From Ruegeria halocynthiae (GTDB lineage: Bacteria; Pseudomonadota; Alphaproteobacteria; Rhodobacterales; Rhodobacteraceae): a stretch of DNA of 64,000 bases. The stretch is from assembly GCF_900106805.1 (NCBI RefSeq), contig NZ_FNNP01000001.1, positions 1,054,001-1,118,000 on the forward strand, read 5' to 3'. Position numbers and translations under genes: made by a program. Below are positions 26,612 to 34,956 of the stretch, in pieces. Position 1 is the first letter of the stretch, and each line of letters opens with the position of its first letter. The notes under the pieces are model-generated. The model saw nothing but the letters and a program-made list of their open reading frames with translations. It made no database searches and was not told the DNA's origin.

Positions 26612-26845
26612 TGTCCAAAATAGAACGACAATCTCCAAGATTGATGCGCTCTGTTTCGCAAACGCCCCCGGTGTTTCCCAGCAATCGTGCCAATTCTCGG
26701 CAAATTCAGAGATTCTTCATCTCAACCCAATACAAACGCAATCTAACCACGTAGTATGTAATGACCGTTCATGAGTGAGTGGTGTGTTAACCGGTGATCG
26801 CAGGGCTGCCCCGCGAAATCCGTGATTTTGTTTGGTTACGAGTCT
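26612..26845. other. Non-coding gap between lipB and the CDF gene
   Basis: AT-richer than its surroundings. I see no convincing open reading frame, RNA or repeat here. Two convergent genes end on either side, and a hairpin lies at 26846-26873. Confidence 0.6.
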
Positions 26846-26873
26846 GCCGTTCCGACCCCATAATCGGAACGGC
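26846..26873. terminator. Hairpin between convergent lipB and CDF genes
   Basis: Perfect 10-bp stem GCCGTTCCGA / TCGGAACGGC with loop CCCCATAA. On the plus strand it is followed by AATTCTCGTTTT, a weak U tract. It lies 21 bases past the CDF stop and could serve both strands. Confidence 0.6.
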
Positions 26874-26894
26874 AATTCTCGTTTTAGAGCACCC

Positions 26895-27836
26895 TTATCC
26901 CTGTTGATGCCCAAACCGGACCGATCCGGAACAGGCGTATCCATCGCCTTCGATTTCCAGCGTAACATGTCCAAGGCCGAACCGGTTCCGCAGCATCTGC
27001 TTGACCTCGGCGCGGATTTCCTCGGCCCTGTCCCAGGCATCCGCTACAATTACCAAATGCGCCGTCAACGCAGGCTCACGCTCCTGCATACTCCACAGAT
27101 GTATGTGGTGCGCCTCGGCAACGCCAGCGATGCCCTCGATGGCTGATGCCACCTCTTCCGGGTCCAGTTCCGGCGGAGCGCCCAGCATAAGGACGCGGAT
27201 GGTTTCGCCAATCTCGGATTTGACATGCCAGAGGATGTAAATTGAGATCAAGATGGTTACGGCAGGATCGACCCAGGTCCATTCGAACAGGATCACGGCA
27301 GTGCCTGCGATGATTACTGCGACGGATCCCAGAGCATCGGCCAGATTGTGCAAAAAGGCAGCCCGGATGTTCATGCTGTCCTTCGCCATCGAATAGGTCA
27401 GCGCGGCGGTAATCAGATCAACCACCAAAGCGATCCCTGCAATCCATACAACGATCCAGCCGTTGACCGTCTCGGGTTCAAAAAACCGCATCACACCTTC
27501 GTACATCAGGTAAACCGACAGCACGATCAGCGTGGTGTAGTTGACCAGCGCCGCGACGACCTCGGCCCGGCCATAGCCGAAACTCATCCGCGGATCAGCG
27601 GGCCGGCGCGCGATTTTGCGGGCAAAGAACGCGATGACCAGCGAAACCGCATCCGACAGGTTGTGCAGCGCGTCCGCGATCAGAGCAAGCGAGCCCGACA
27701 GAACCCCTCCAACCAACTGCGCCAGCGTCAGGAAAATGTTGACCACAATGGCCCACGCGACGCGGGCATCCCCGGCCTCAGGATCAATGTGACTGTGACT
27801 GTGGCCATGCCCTGAATGTGAGTGCTGATGTGCCAT
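26895..27836 (-). CDS. Cation diffusion facilitator (Zn/Cd/Co efflux)
   Basis: A 313-residue CDF transporter. A His-rich N-terminus (MAHQHSHSGHGHSHSHIDPE) is followed by six membrane segments with the metal motifs DALHNLSDA and LHNLADALGS (HxxxD), and a cytoplasmic C-terminal domain ending VTLEIEGDGYACSG. It exports divalent metals, typically zinc, cobalt or cadmium, by proton antiport. It is divergent from a MerR regulator with a MerR-type promoter between them, so it is probably metal-induced. Confidence 0.94.
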   Translation of the reverse strand: MAHQHSHSGHGHSHSHIDPEAGDARVAWAIVVNIFLTLAQLVGGVLSGSLALIADALHNLSDAVSLVIAFFARKIARRPADPRMSFGYGRAEVVAALVNYTTLIVLSVYLMYEGVMRFFEPETVNGWIVVWIAGIALVVDLITAALTYSMAKDSMNIRAAFLHNLADALGSVAVIIAGTAVILFEWTWVDPAVTILISIYILWHVKSEIGETIRVLMLGAPPELDPEEVASAIEGIAGVAEAHHIHLWSMQEREPALTAHLVIVADAWDRAEEIRAEVKQMLRNRFGLGHVTLEIEGDGYACSGSVRFGHQQG

Positions 27837-27869
27837 TTAATTAGCGTCCCTTGTTCCGGTTCAGCATGT

Positions 27870-27900
27870 TATGTAGTTCCTCTAGCCACTAGAGGTTCAA
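27870..27900 (-). promoter_or_regulatory. MerR-type promoter/operator for the CDF gene
   Basis: On the minus strand TTGAAC (27900-27895) and TACATA (27875-27870) are 19 bases apart, the over-long spacing used by MerR activators. Inside the spacer lies the perfect inverted repeat CCTCTAG-CCA-CTAGAGG (27879-27895). Confidence 0.75.
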
Positions 27901-27917
27901 GAGGAAATTGCGAAATA

Positions 27918-28331
27918 ATGTACTCAATCGGAGAACTCTCACGCGAGACCGGAGTCAAAGTCCCCACCATCAGGTTTTACGAAGACAAGGGACTGCTACC
28001 TGAGCCTGAACGTACCAGCGGGAATCAGCGCCGCTATGACGATGCTGCATTGAGGTGCCTGCAGTTCATTCGCCATACGCGCGACCTGGGTTTGCCGCTC
28101 GCAGATATCGAGGCGCTGCTGACGCTGGAAGGCGCACGCGGTGAAGATCTGAACAGGGCCCACGACATTGCCGAACGACAACTCTCGGATCTGCGAGACC
28201 GGATCGCGCGACTCGGGAGGCTAGAGAAGGAACTGGCCCGTATCACCAAGGCCTGCGACGGGAAGCACGATCACGTTTGCGCCGTGCTGCATGCTTTTGG
28301 TGATCACGGCACCTGTGAAGAATCACATTAG
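27918..28331 (+). CDS. MerR-family metal-responsive regulator
   Basis: A 137-residue MerR protein. The N-terminal winged helix is YSIGELSRETGVKVPTIRFY followed by EDKGLLPEPERTSGNQRRYD, then a dimerisation helix and a His/Cys-rich C-terminus (ACDGKHDHVCAVLHAFGDHG, then TCEESH). Such tails are the metal site of CadR/ZntR/PbrR-like sensors. It is divergent from the CDF exporter and probably twists the 19-bp-spaced promoter when it binds metal. Start ATG 27918-27920 with GAGGAAA upstream. The stop overlaps the convergent HIT gene by four bases. Metal identity is not certain. Confidence 0.92.
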   Translation: MYSIGELSRETGVKVPTIRFYEDKGLLPEPERTSGNQRRYDDAALRCLQFIRHTRDLGLPLADIEALLTLEGARGEDLNRAHDIAERQLSDLRDRIARLGRLEKELARITKACDGKHDHVCAVLHAFGDHGTCEESH

Positions 28332-28753
28332 GATTGGGCCAGAACAGCCCGGATTTTATCGGCATGTTCCGCGATCTGGTCGAAATCACCCATGGCACCA
28401 GGCGGACGCATCGAAACACCTTCGTGACGCGGCAGGACATGGACGTGCAGATGGAACACTTCCTGCCCGCCGGCGGCCTCGTTGAATTGCTGGACTGTCA
28501 CACCGTCGGCCTCGAAAGCCAGTTTGACCGCTTGTGCCATTTTCTGCACCGTTGCCATCACAGCGGCCAACTGCGCGGGCGAGGCATCCAGCATGTTCCG
28601 GCACGGCGTTTTGGGAATGACCAGCAAATGCCCATCCGACCGTGGCATGATATCCATCAGGGCCATGGTATCCTCATCTTCGTAAACGCGGTTCGACGGG
28701 ATTTCCCCGCGCAGGATCTTGGCAAAGATATTCTCGGAATCATATGCGGTCAT
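28328..28753 (-). CDS. HIT-family protein (nucleotide hydrolase)
   Basis: A 141-residue histidine-triad protein with the signature HLHVHVLPR (HxHxHxx). It begins MTAYDSENIFAKILRGEIPS, typical of HinT-like enzymes that hydrolyse AMP-lysine or other nucleoside phosphoramidates. I chose ATG 28751-28753 over a longer in-frame start because the family begins here. It is convergent and overlapping with the merR gene. The true substrate is unknown. Confidence 0.93.
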   Translation of the reverse strand: MTAYDSENIFAKILRGEIPSNRVYEDEDTMALMDIMPRSDGHLLVIPKTPCRNMLDASPAQLAAVMATVQKMAQAVKLAFEADGVTVQQFNEAAGGQEVFHLHVHVLPRHEGVSMRPPGAMGDFDQIAEHADKIRAVLAQS

Positions 28754-28825
28754 CTTGGGTCTCCGGAGGTTCAGGTCAGTCGCTGTTTTGATCTCCAACC
28801 CGGAAACCGTCAAGCTGGCGCAAAC

Positions 28826-29368
28826 CTAATTCTGGTCCTTAAATCCGATTTCGGTAAGAAAAGCCCCGGGGCACGTTGCGAGTTCGCTAAGATCGACGAT
28901 CTGGTTCAGTGCCGGTTTCTGTCGGGCCGCAGGCAGATTTCCCCTGCAGAAATAACGGGTCTGGCCATTATAATCGACTCGGCAGACGGCCTCTGCATAC
29001 GCCAGCAACTCAAGAGTATCGTTATGTTCGGTGTGGGACAGGCATCCCCGGTATCGCTTGGCGATCTCACGTGTCAGCAAGTCAGGAGCCGCGTTCAGAA
29101 CCTCGGTGTCACAGATTGCCAGCTGGGCGGCAGCCCCCTCCAATCTGGTCCCTTCGCTCAGAAAACCCTCATCCCGTAGGTTAGAAAGCTTCCCACGCGC
29201 GCACGTGTTGAGTTGATTAAAGCTTATGGTGACAGGTTCCGGATCGGCAATATACCTGTCATGAGCCCACCGCGCCCCCTGCACCGCCAGAATGATAAGC
29301 CCGCAGACACCGCCAATTGTCGCAACGCGTCCCAGAACAGCCCAAATATTGCGCGCGGGATCAGCCAA
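28826..29368 (-). CDS. Membrane-anchored protein of unknown function with six periplasmic cysteines
   Basis: A 180-residue protein with one N-terminal transmembrane helix (about residues 12-32, VLGRVATIGGVCGLIILAVQ) and a periplasmic part holding six cysteines (NTC, AIC, RGC, AVC, YFC, ATC), an even number suited to disulphides. I do not recognise the family. The start appears to be TTG 29366-29368, with GGAG eleven bases upstream; it overlaps the end of the upstream gene by eight bases, so the two are coupled. Confidence 0.65.
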   Translation of the reverse strand: MADPARNIWAVLGRVATIGGVCGLIILAVQGARWAHDRYIADPEPVTISFNQLNTCARGKLSNLRDEGFLSEGTRLEGAAAQLAICDTEVLNAAPDLLTREIAKRYRGCLSHTEHNDTLELLAYAEAVCRVDYNGQTRYFCRGNLPAARQKPALNQIVDLSELATCPGAFLTEIGFKDQN

Positions 29369-29948
29369 CAGGAGGCTCCGTCAAATAAAGCAGTTTCCAA
29401 CCATCGAACCGGAACTCCAGATTCAGCCAACCGGTTTCAGCATTTACGCCACAGGCCAAACCGTCGCCCTCGGCCATCTTTGCGAATTCACCCGGATCAA
29501 GATCAACAAACGCACCGAGGCATTTATTCAGCAGATCATTGTTGTCCTTAAGAATGCTTTGGGTCCTATCTACTGCTGAGGCTGTATCAAAACCCCGGGC
29601 CTTCAATCGTTCAGAGACGTCGGGGGCCGTCCGATACTCGGTCAGGCGGGACAGGATCACGTCTTCAGCCGCGCCAGTGCCAACCTGACCACGCAAGACC
29701 AGCAAAAATTCTTGCTGTCTGCTGGATCCCTCCAAGGCATCCACATCGAAGGAACACCAATGATTGTTCTCGTTTTCTGTCAGAAAACAGGCGCTGGCAT
29801 TCGCTACCGTTGCGCCATGCTGCTTATCGCCTTTTGCCTCATGATCGCACGAGCATTGAGCCCGGGTCGCCTCGGCCAGTGCCGTATCCGGCAGCGCCGC
29901 GCCTATCAAACCGGCTGCAACAAACAATGCAAAAATCAATTTCCGCAT
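29361..29948 (-). CDS. Secreted protein of unknown function with six cysteines
   Basis: A 195-residue protein. A signal peptide ([20 protein letters not shown], cleaved near ALA-EA) precedes a mature part with six cysteines (QC, SC, SAC, HWC, NKC, LAC) and little else to recognise ([20 protein letters not shown] is helical). Its stop overlaps the next gene's start, which also encodes a six-cysteine exported protein. The pair may work together in the periplasm. Function unknown. Confidence 0.75.
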   Translation of the reverse strand: MRKLIFALFVAAGLIGAALPDTALAEATRAQCSCDHEAKGDKQHGATVANASACFLTENENNHWCSFDVDALEGSSRQQEFLLVLRGQVGTGAAEDVILSRLTEYRTAPDVSERLKARGFDTASAVDRTQSILKDNNDLLNKCLGAFVDLDPGEFAKMAEGDGLACGVNAETGWLNLEFRFDGWKLLYLTEPPVG

Positions 29949-30110
29949 CCGTTACCTGTCAAATAAATTCAATAATAATGCTGATCAGCATACAGAAACC
30001 GGTGGAATTCTCAACTCTTTCACGCCGCGCCGAAGGCCGTTTCACGTCCGAACCTAACACGAATGAGCGGTTTTCCCGGCCTCCGATGCAAGGGGGTGCG
30101 GCCATTTATC

Positions 30111-30124
30111 TTGATCTAGATCAA
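30111..30124 (+). promoter_or_regulatory. FNR/FnrL-type box upstream of ctaD
   Basis: TTGATCTAGATCAA is a perfect match to the FNR/FnrL consensus TTGAT-N4-ATCAA. It lies about 103 bases before the ctaD ATG. It could activate or repress depending on the unknown transcription start. The rest of 29949-30226 shows nothing else I recognise. Confidence 0.7.
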
Positions 30125-30226
30125 ACTCGACCATTGAAGGTCGCCCCAACGCAATCTAAAACCAGCAGGAATCCCGTGCGTTGGAGAGGTCCGACTGCGC
30201 GGTGTAGTTGCAACAGGAGGCACCTA

Positions 30227-31885
30227 ATGGCAGACGCAGCCATTCATGGTCACGACCATGAAGACCAACGTGGGTTCTTTACCCGCTGGTTCATGTCGAC
30301 CAACCACAAGGATATCGGGATTCTGTACCTGGTCGTTTCGGCTATTGTCGGTCTGATCTCGGTATTGATGACCGTTTACATGCGGCTCGAACTGATGCAC
30401 CCCGGTGTTCAGTACATGTGCCTCGAAGGTTTCATGGCCGATCCATGTACCCCCAACGGGCACCTTTGGAACGTCATGATCACCTATCACGGTGTTCTGA
30501 TGATGTTCTTTGTGGTCATCCCGGCCCTGTTCGGCGGATTTGGCAACTATTTCATGCCGTTGCAGATCGGTGCGCCGGATATGGCGTTCCCACGGATGAA
30601 CAACTTGTCCTTCTGGCTGTATGTCGCTGGTACCTCGCTGGGTGTGGCTTCATTGCTCAGCCCAGGGGGTAACGACCAGCTCGGTTCGGGCGTCGGCTGG
30701 GTTCTCTACCCACCGCTGTCGACGACCGAAGGCGGCATGTCCATGGACCTTGCGATTTTCGCCGTGCACGTATCAGGCGCCTCCTCGATCCTCGGCGCGA
30801 TCAACATGATCACCACCTTCCTGAACATGCGTGCCCCGGGCATGACCCTGTTCAAGGTGCCGCTGTTCAGCTGGTCGATCTTTGTCACTTCGTGGCTGAT
30901 TCTGCTGTCGCTGCCGGTTCTGGCGGGCGCGATCACCATGTTGTTGATGGACCGTAACTTTGGCTTTACCTTCTTTGATCCGGCCGGTGGCGGTGATCCG
31001 ATCCTGTATCAGCACATCCTGTGGTTCTTCGGTCACCCCGAAGTGTACATCGTGATCCTGCCCGGTTTCGGCATCATCAGCCACGTGATCGCAACTTTCG
31101 CACGCAAGCCAATCTTCGGTTACCTGCCGATGGTTTGGGCGATCATCGCGATCGGTGTACTGGGCTTCGTCGTGTGGGCGCACCATATGTACACCGTTGG
31201 CCTATCACTGCGTCAGCAGGCTTACTTCATGCTTGCCACGATGGTCATCGCGGTCCCTACAGGCGTCAAAGTATTCTCGTGGATTGCAACCATGTGGGGT
31301 GGCTCGATCGAGTTCAAGACGCCGATGCTGTTTGCCTTCGGCTTTCTGTTCCTGTTCACCGTTGGTGGTGTGACCGGCGTTGTGCTGTCGCAGGCAGGTG
31401 TAGACCGTGCCTATCACGACACCTATTACGTGGTTGCGCACTTCCACTATGTGATGTCGCTTGGCGCTGTCTTTGCGATCTTCGCGGGCGTGTACTTCTA
31501 CTTCTCGAAGATGACAGGCCGTCAGTATTCCGAGTTCTGGGGCAAGGTTCACTTCTGGCTGTTCTTCATCGGCGCCAACCTGACCTTCTTCCCGCAGCAC
31601 TTCCTGGGCCGTCAGGGCATGCCGCGCCGCTATATCGACTATCCCGAAGCGTTCGCGCAGTGGAACCTGGTGTCGTCGATCGGTGCGTTCATCTCCTTCG
31701 CTTCGTTCCTGCTGTTCTTCGGCATCGTGATCTACGCCCTGCTGCGTGGCGCACGTGAGACCCGGAACAATCCGTGGAACGAATACGCGGATACGCTGGA
31801 ATGGACCCTGCCCACTCCGCCGCCCGAACACACGTTCGAGCAGCTGCCCAAGCAGGAAGACTGGGACAAGGGCCACGCCCACTGA
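30227..31885 (+). CDS. ctaD: Cytochrome c oxidase subunit I (aa3 type)
   Basis: A 552-residue haem-copper oxidase subunit with about twelve membrane helices. It has the low-spin haem and CuB region [20 protein letters not shown], the CuB pair HHMYTVG, and the proton-channel residue Glu in GHPEVYI, marking the A1 type. It reduces oxygen and pumps protons at the end of the respiratory chain. The start is ATG 30227-30229, right after AGGAGG (30215-30220). It stands alone; ctaB, ctaC and ctaE are not in the window, as in Paracoccus and Rhodobacter where ctaD is monocistronic. A terminator follows. Confidence 0.97.
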   Translation: MADAAIHGHDHEDQRGFFTRWFMSTNHKDIGILYLVVSAIVGLISVLMTVYMRLELMHPGVQYMCLEGFMADPCTPNGHLWNVMITYHGVLMMFFVVIPALFGGFGNYFMPLQIGAPDMAFPRMNNLSFWLYVAGTSLGVASLLSPGGNDQLGSGVGWVLYPPLSTTEGGMSMDLAIFAVHVSGASSILGAINMITTFLNMRAPGMTLFKVPLFSWSIFVTSWLILLSLPVLAGAITMLLMDRNFGFTFFDPAGGGDPILYQHILWFFGHPEVYIVILPGFGIISHVIATFARKPIFGYLPMVWAIIAIGVLGFVVWAHHMYTVGLSLRQQAYFMLATMVIAVPTGVKVFSWIATMWGGSIEFKTPMLFAFGFLFLFTVGGVTGVVLSQAGVDRAYHDTYYVVAHFHYVMSLGAVFAIFAGVYFYFSKMTGRQYSEFWGKVHFWLFFIGANLTFFPQHFLGRQGMPRRYIDYPEAFAQWNLVSSIGAFISFASFLLFFGIVIYALLRGARETRNNPWNEYADTLEWTLPTPPPEHTFEQLPKQEDWDKGHAH

Positions 31886-31910
31886 TCCCGCGATCTAACC
31901 AAACGACAGC

Positions 31911-31934
31911 AAAGCCCCGCCCAGCGCGGGGCTT
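31911..31934 (+). terminator. Rho-independent terminator after ctaD
   Basis: AAAGCCCCGC / GCGGGGCTTT stem with a short loop CCA-type turn, 25 bases after the ctaD stop, followed by a T-rich stretch. Confidence 0.88.
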
Positions 31935-32048
31935 TGTGTATTAATCTCTGCAGTTCAGAATTTGCTGCGCGTCGCGCGTGGACTTGCCAAATACCGAGCC
32001 GCTAGTATCCACCACAAATCCCCCTGACGCGCGACGGACCCACATCCC

Positions 32049-33077
32049 ATGATACTCCATAACGGCATCACGCTTCGGCAATTGATCAAAGGCTCTGCGG
32101 GCTTTATCTGCATCGTCATGGCCTGGATTTTCCTGCTGGAACTGGTTGACAAAATCACACCGATGGCTCTTTTCTCCAACTCCAGTCCACCGGTCACGAT
32201 GCTGGGTCTTGCAGTGGCGTTCTTTCTGGGCTTCAAGAATACCTCGGCTTATGGCCGTTGGGTCGAAGCGCGCAAGGTATGGGGCGATCTGGTCAATGCC
32301 AGCCGAGACTGGGGCAACACGATCGGCAATCTGGTCCAGACCGACGGCACCCCCATAGACCCCGAGATACGTCGTGAATTGCTGGAACGTCATATCGCTT
32401 GGGTGAACATGCTGGTGTTTCAACTGCGTCAACCCAATACCAACGGACGGTCCCGTCGGCCGTGGATGTTCGGACATAAACCGGTTTCAGACAAAACCGC
32501 ATTGCATCAGGACCCCGAGTGCTGGCGCACAAGCCAGCTTGAGATCGATCTGCCGCGGCTTGAAGGGAAATCTAACCAAGCAGCGTTTCTTCTGTTTCTT
32601 CAGGGTGAACGCCTGTCAAAGCTGGCACAAGCAGGCAGGATCGATCCTTACTGGCACGTCGCGCTGACGAACAGGCTGGCACGTCTCGCGGACGATCAGG
32701 GTCAGAGCGAGCGCATCAAGAACACTCCCTTCCCCCGACAGGTGGCCGAGGTTGGTCGTATCTTCAGCTATATCTTTATTTTCATGCTGCCGCTGGCCTT
32801 CAACGACGAACGCTCAATCACGATCGGACTGGAGCTTCCGCTGATACAATCGGTGCTGCTCGACTGGCTGGTCTTTGCCCCAGTAGGCGCGCTGGTATGC
32901 TGGATATTCTTCGTCACGGAACGGGTCAGCGCCTCGATGGAGGACCCGTTCGAAGGCGATGTCACGGATGTTCCGATCTCGGCCATCTGCCGCATGATCG
33001 AGATTGACCTGCGTCAGATGACCGCTTGCGGCGCCATCCCGCACGCCGCTGAACCCATAGACAAAACGCTGCTGTAG
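32049..33077 (+). CDS. Bestrophin-family (UPF0187) membrane protein
   Basis: A 342-residue bestrophin homologue. It has N-terminal membrane segments (SAGFICIVMAWIFLLELVDK and VTMLGLAVAFFLGFKNTSAY) with the family motif GRWVEARKVWGDLVNASRDW and the C-terminal ERVSASMEDPFEGDVTDVPI. Bacterial bestrophins form cation- or anion-conducting pentameric channels. Physiological role unknown. Start ATG 32049. Upstream lies the ctaD terminator. Confidence 0.93.
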   Translation: MILHNGITLRQLIKGSAGFICIVMAWIFLLELVDKITPMALFSNSSPPVTMLGLAVAFFLGFKNTSAYGRWVEARKVWGDLVNASRDWGNTIGNLVQTDGTPIDPEIRRELLERHIAWVNMLVFQLRQPNTNGRSRRPWMFGHKPVSDKTALHQDPECWRTSQLEIDLPRLEGKSNQAAFLLFLQGERLSKLAQAGRIDPYWHVALTNRLARLADDQGQSERIKNTPFPRQVAEVGRIFSYIFIFMLPLAFNDERSITIGLELPLIQSVLLDWLVFAPVGALVCWIFFVTERVSASMEDPFEGDVTDVPISAICRMIEIDLRQMTACGAIPHAAEPIDKTLL

Positions 33078-33160
33078 CTGGCGGAATCGGGCAAAGATCG
33101 AAAAATCATCCGTTTTGCGGTATTCTGGATGGCAGAGCCCCTTTTAACAGGAGCGTTGCA

Positions 33161-33760
33161 ATGCCCGAAATCAATTTTTGGTACTCAATTGGCAGCACTT
33201 ACAGCTTTCTGACGATCATGCGTCTGGATGACTGGTGCGAAGAAAACGACGCGACGGTGACGTGGCGCCCGTTCAACGTACGCACTGTAATGTCCGAGCA
33301 GCAGAACATTCCTTTTGCGGGAAAACCGGTCAAATCAGCCTATATGTGGCGCGACATCGAACGGCGCGCCGCAAAGTATCATATCCACGCCAAGTTACCC
33401 GCACCCTATCCGATCTCGAACCTGGCGCTCGCAAATCAAGTGGCTTTGCTTGGAATGCAGGATGGTTGGGGCAAGGCGTTCACGCAAAACCTCTATCGGA
33501 TCTGGTTCGAGGACGGGATCGAGGCCGGCAACGAAAACGCTATATCCGAAGCTCTGAATCGCTGTCAGCAGGACGCGCGCCTGATCCTCGCACGTGCCAA
33601 CAGCCCAGACGTCAGCAATGCGCTTGAGGCAGAGACAAACGCCGCGATCCGAAAGGGTGTGTTCGGCGCTCCCAGCTTTGTTGTCCGGGACGAAGTATTC
33701 TGGGGCGACGACCGGCTGGATGATGCCCTGTCATGGGTCCGTGTGGGTCACGTAGTCTGA
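33161..33760 (+). CDS. DsbA-fold protein, 2-hydroxychromene-2-carboxylate isomerase-like
   Basis: A 199-residue DsbA-fold protein. The N-terminus WYSIGSTYSFLTIMRLDDW has Ser in place of the active-site Cys pair, as in HCCA isomerases and kappa GSTs, and the cis-Pro loop is GAPSFVVRDEVFWGDDRL. It is probably glutathione-dependent. HCCA isomerase acts in naphthalene breakdown, but no such pathway is near, so the real substrate is unknown. Start ATG 33161 with ACAGGAGC upstream. Confidence 0.88.
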   Translation: MPEINFWYSIGSTYSFLTIMRLDDWCEENDATVTWRPFNVRTVMSEQQNIPFAGKPVKSAYMWRDIERRAAKYHIHAKLPAPYPISNLALANQVALLGMQDGWGKAFTQNLYRIWFEDGIEAGNENAISEALNRCQQDARLILARANSPDVSNALEAETNAAIRKGVFGAPSFVVRDEVFWGDDRLDDALSWVRVGHVV

Positions 33761-33805
33761 CAAAAATTGCTTCGATTTTGTCCGCCCCTGCGCTAGCTTT
33801 TGATT

Positions 33806-34291
33806 ATGCCCTATCGCTGGAAACAAACATCGGATTCCAAGCAGGAGTTGCGCCTATGGCCGCATAACTCCCTATCGCCCCGCGCTGCGATGGGCGTTAT
33901 TCTGGCGTTATTCCTGGCTGGCCTCATTCCCCTGGTCACGGTCCTGGGATCCGCTTTGTTGTGGGGATTGCTGCCATTCCTTCTGATTACTGTGCTGGGT
34001 CTATGGCTGGCGCTCGAAATGAACTATCGCGCGCGCAGCGTATTCGAAGTTCTGACCCTGGACAAAACACGGGCCCGTCTGATCCATCACGACCCACGCA
34101 GCGGCGATCAGGAATGGTCCTGCAACCGCTATTGGGCCCGCCCCGAGATGCATACGCACGGCGGGCCGGTGCCGCACTACGTCACCCTGATCGGTGACGG
34201 GCGCGAGGTCGAGATCGGTTCATTTCTGTCCGAGGAAGAGCGGATCACCCTGTTTGATGATCTGACCCGCAAGCTGCACGATCCTGCGTAA
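33806..34291 (+). CDS. DUF2244 membrane protein
   Basis: A 161-residue protein with two transmembrane helices (about residues 30-70) and a C-terminal soluble domain (GPVPHYVTLIGDGREVEIGS, FLSEEERITLFDDL). Members of DUF2244 are common in alphaproteobacteria, often near cytochrome oxidase genes; the function is unknown. I chose ATG 33806-33808; a TTG two codons earlier is possible. It ends next to the convergent yqeY stop with no gap. Confidence 0.85.
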   Translation: MPYRWKQTSDSKQELRLWPHNSLSPRAAMGVILALFLAGLIPLVTVLGSALLWGLLPFLLITVLGLWLALEMNYRARSVFEVLTLDKTRARLIHHDPRSGDQEWSCNRYWARPEMHTHGGPVPHYVTLIGDGREVEIGSFLSEEERITLFDDLTRKLHDPA

Positions 34292-34774
34292 TCAGCCGCC
34301 GTTCGACCCGGCGCAGAGGTGATCCTTCACCATCGGGCCAACCTTGCCGAAATCCATCTGGCCGGTATAGCGTGTCTTCAACTCGCCCATAACTTTGCCC
34401 ATATCGCGGATCGAGCCCGCACCAGTTGCGGTGATCGCCGTCTGAATCGCCTTACTGACTTCGCTGTCATCCAGCTGCTTGGGCAGGAATTCCTCGATCA
34501 CAGCGACCTCGCGCAGCTCGCGCTCGGCCAGATCAAGCCGCCCACCCTCTTCATAGGCGCGCGCGCTTTCCTTGCGTTGCTTGGTCATTTTTCCAAGAAT
34601 TTCAAGAACCTCGGCGTCGCCGCATCCTTTGGCCTCTTCGTTGCCAGAGCCGCGCGTCGCGATATCCCGGTCTTTGATCGCTGCATTGATCAGTCGCAAT
34701 GTCGACAGGCGCTCGGCCTCTTTGTCTTTCATCGCTTGCTTCAGGGCAGAATTCACCCGTGATCGCATATCCAT
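34292..34774 (-). CDS. GatB/YqeY-domain protein
   Basis: A 160-residue YqeY-type protein (LKQAMKDKEAERLSTLRLIN then VIEEFLPKQLDDSEVSKAIQ, ending MKDHL-like). It shares the tRNA-binding tail domain of the amidotransferase subunit GatB but not its catalytic part. The function is unproven. I chose ATG 34772-34774 because family members begin MDxRxR; the in-frame ATG two codons later is possible. It is divergent from carA, a pairing seen in many alphaproteobacteria. Confidence 0.88.
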   Translation of the reverse strand: MDMRSRVNSALKQAMKDKEAERLSTLRLINAAIKDRDIATRGSGNEEAKGCGDAEVLEILGKMTKQRKESARAYEEGGRLDLAERELREVAVIEEFLPKQLDDSEVSKAIQTAITATGAGSIRDMGKVMGELKTRYTGQMDFGKVGPMVKDHLCAGSNGG

Positions 34775-34956
34775 ATGGTCTGTCCATCCCCATGGCAAAG
34801 GAACCCTGACCATATCGAAACAAAAAGGCGGGCACAACAGAGGAAAATAAAGCTAAGTTATTGATTTATAACAATAGTGCAAAATTTGAACAGGCTTGAC
34901 CCAGCGCCCCAACCCCCTTAGGTATGCGCCGGTTTACCTTGCAGGAGAGTCGCGCC

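Noticed and set aside
26547..26774. Short open frame after lipB
   Set aside because: Overlaps lipB out of frame, has no ribosome site and no coding-like composition.
27348..27815. 155-residue plus-strand open frame opposite the CDF gene
   Set aside because: Antisense shadow, Gln/Arg/Asn-rich, no motifs.
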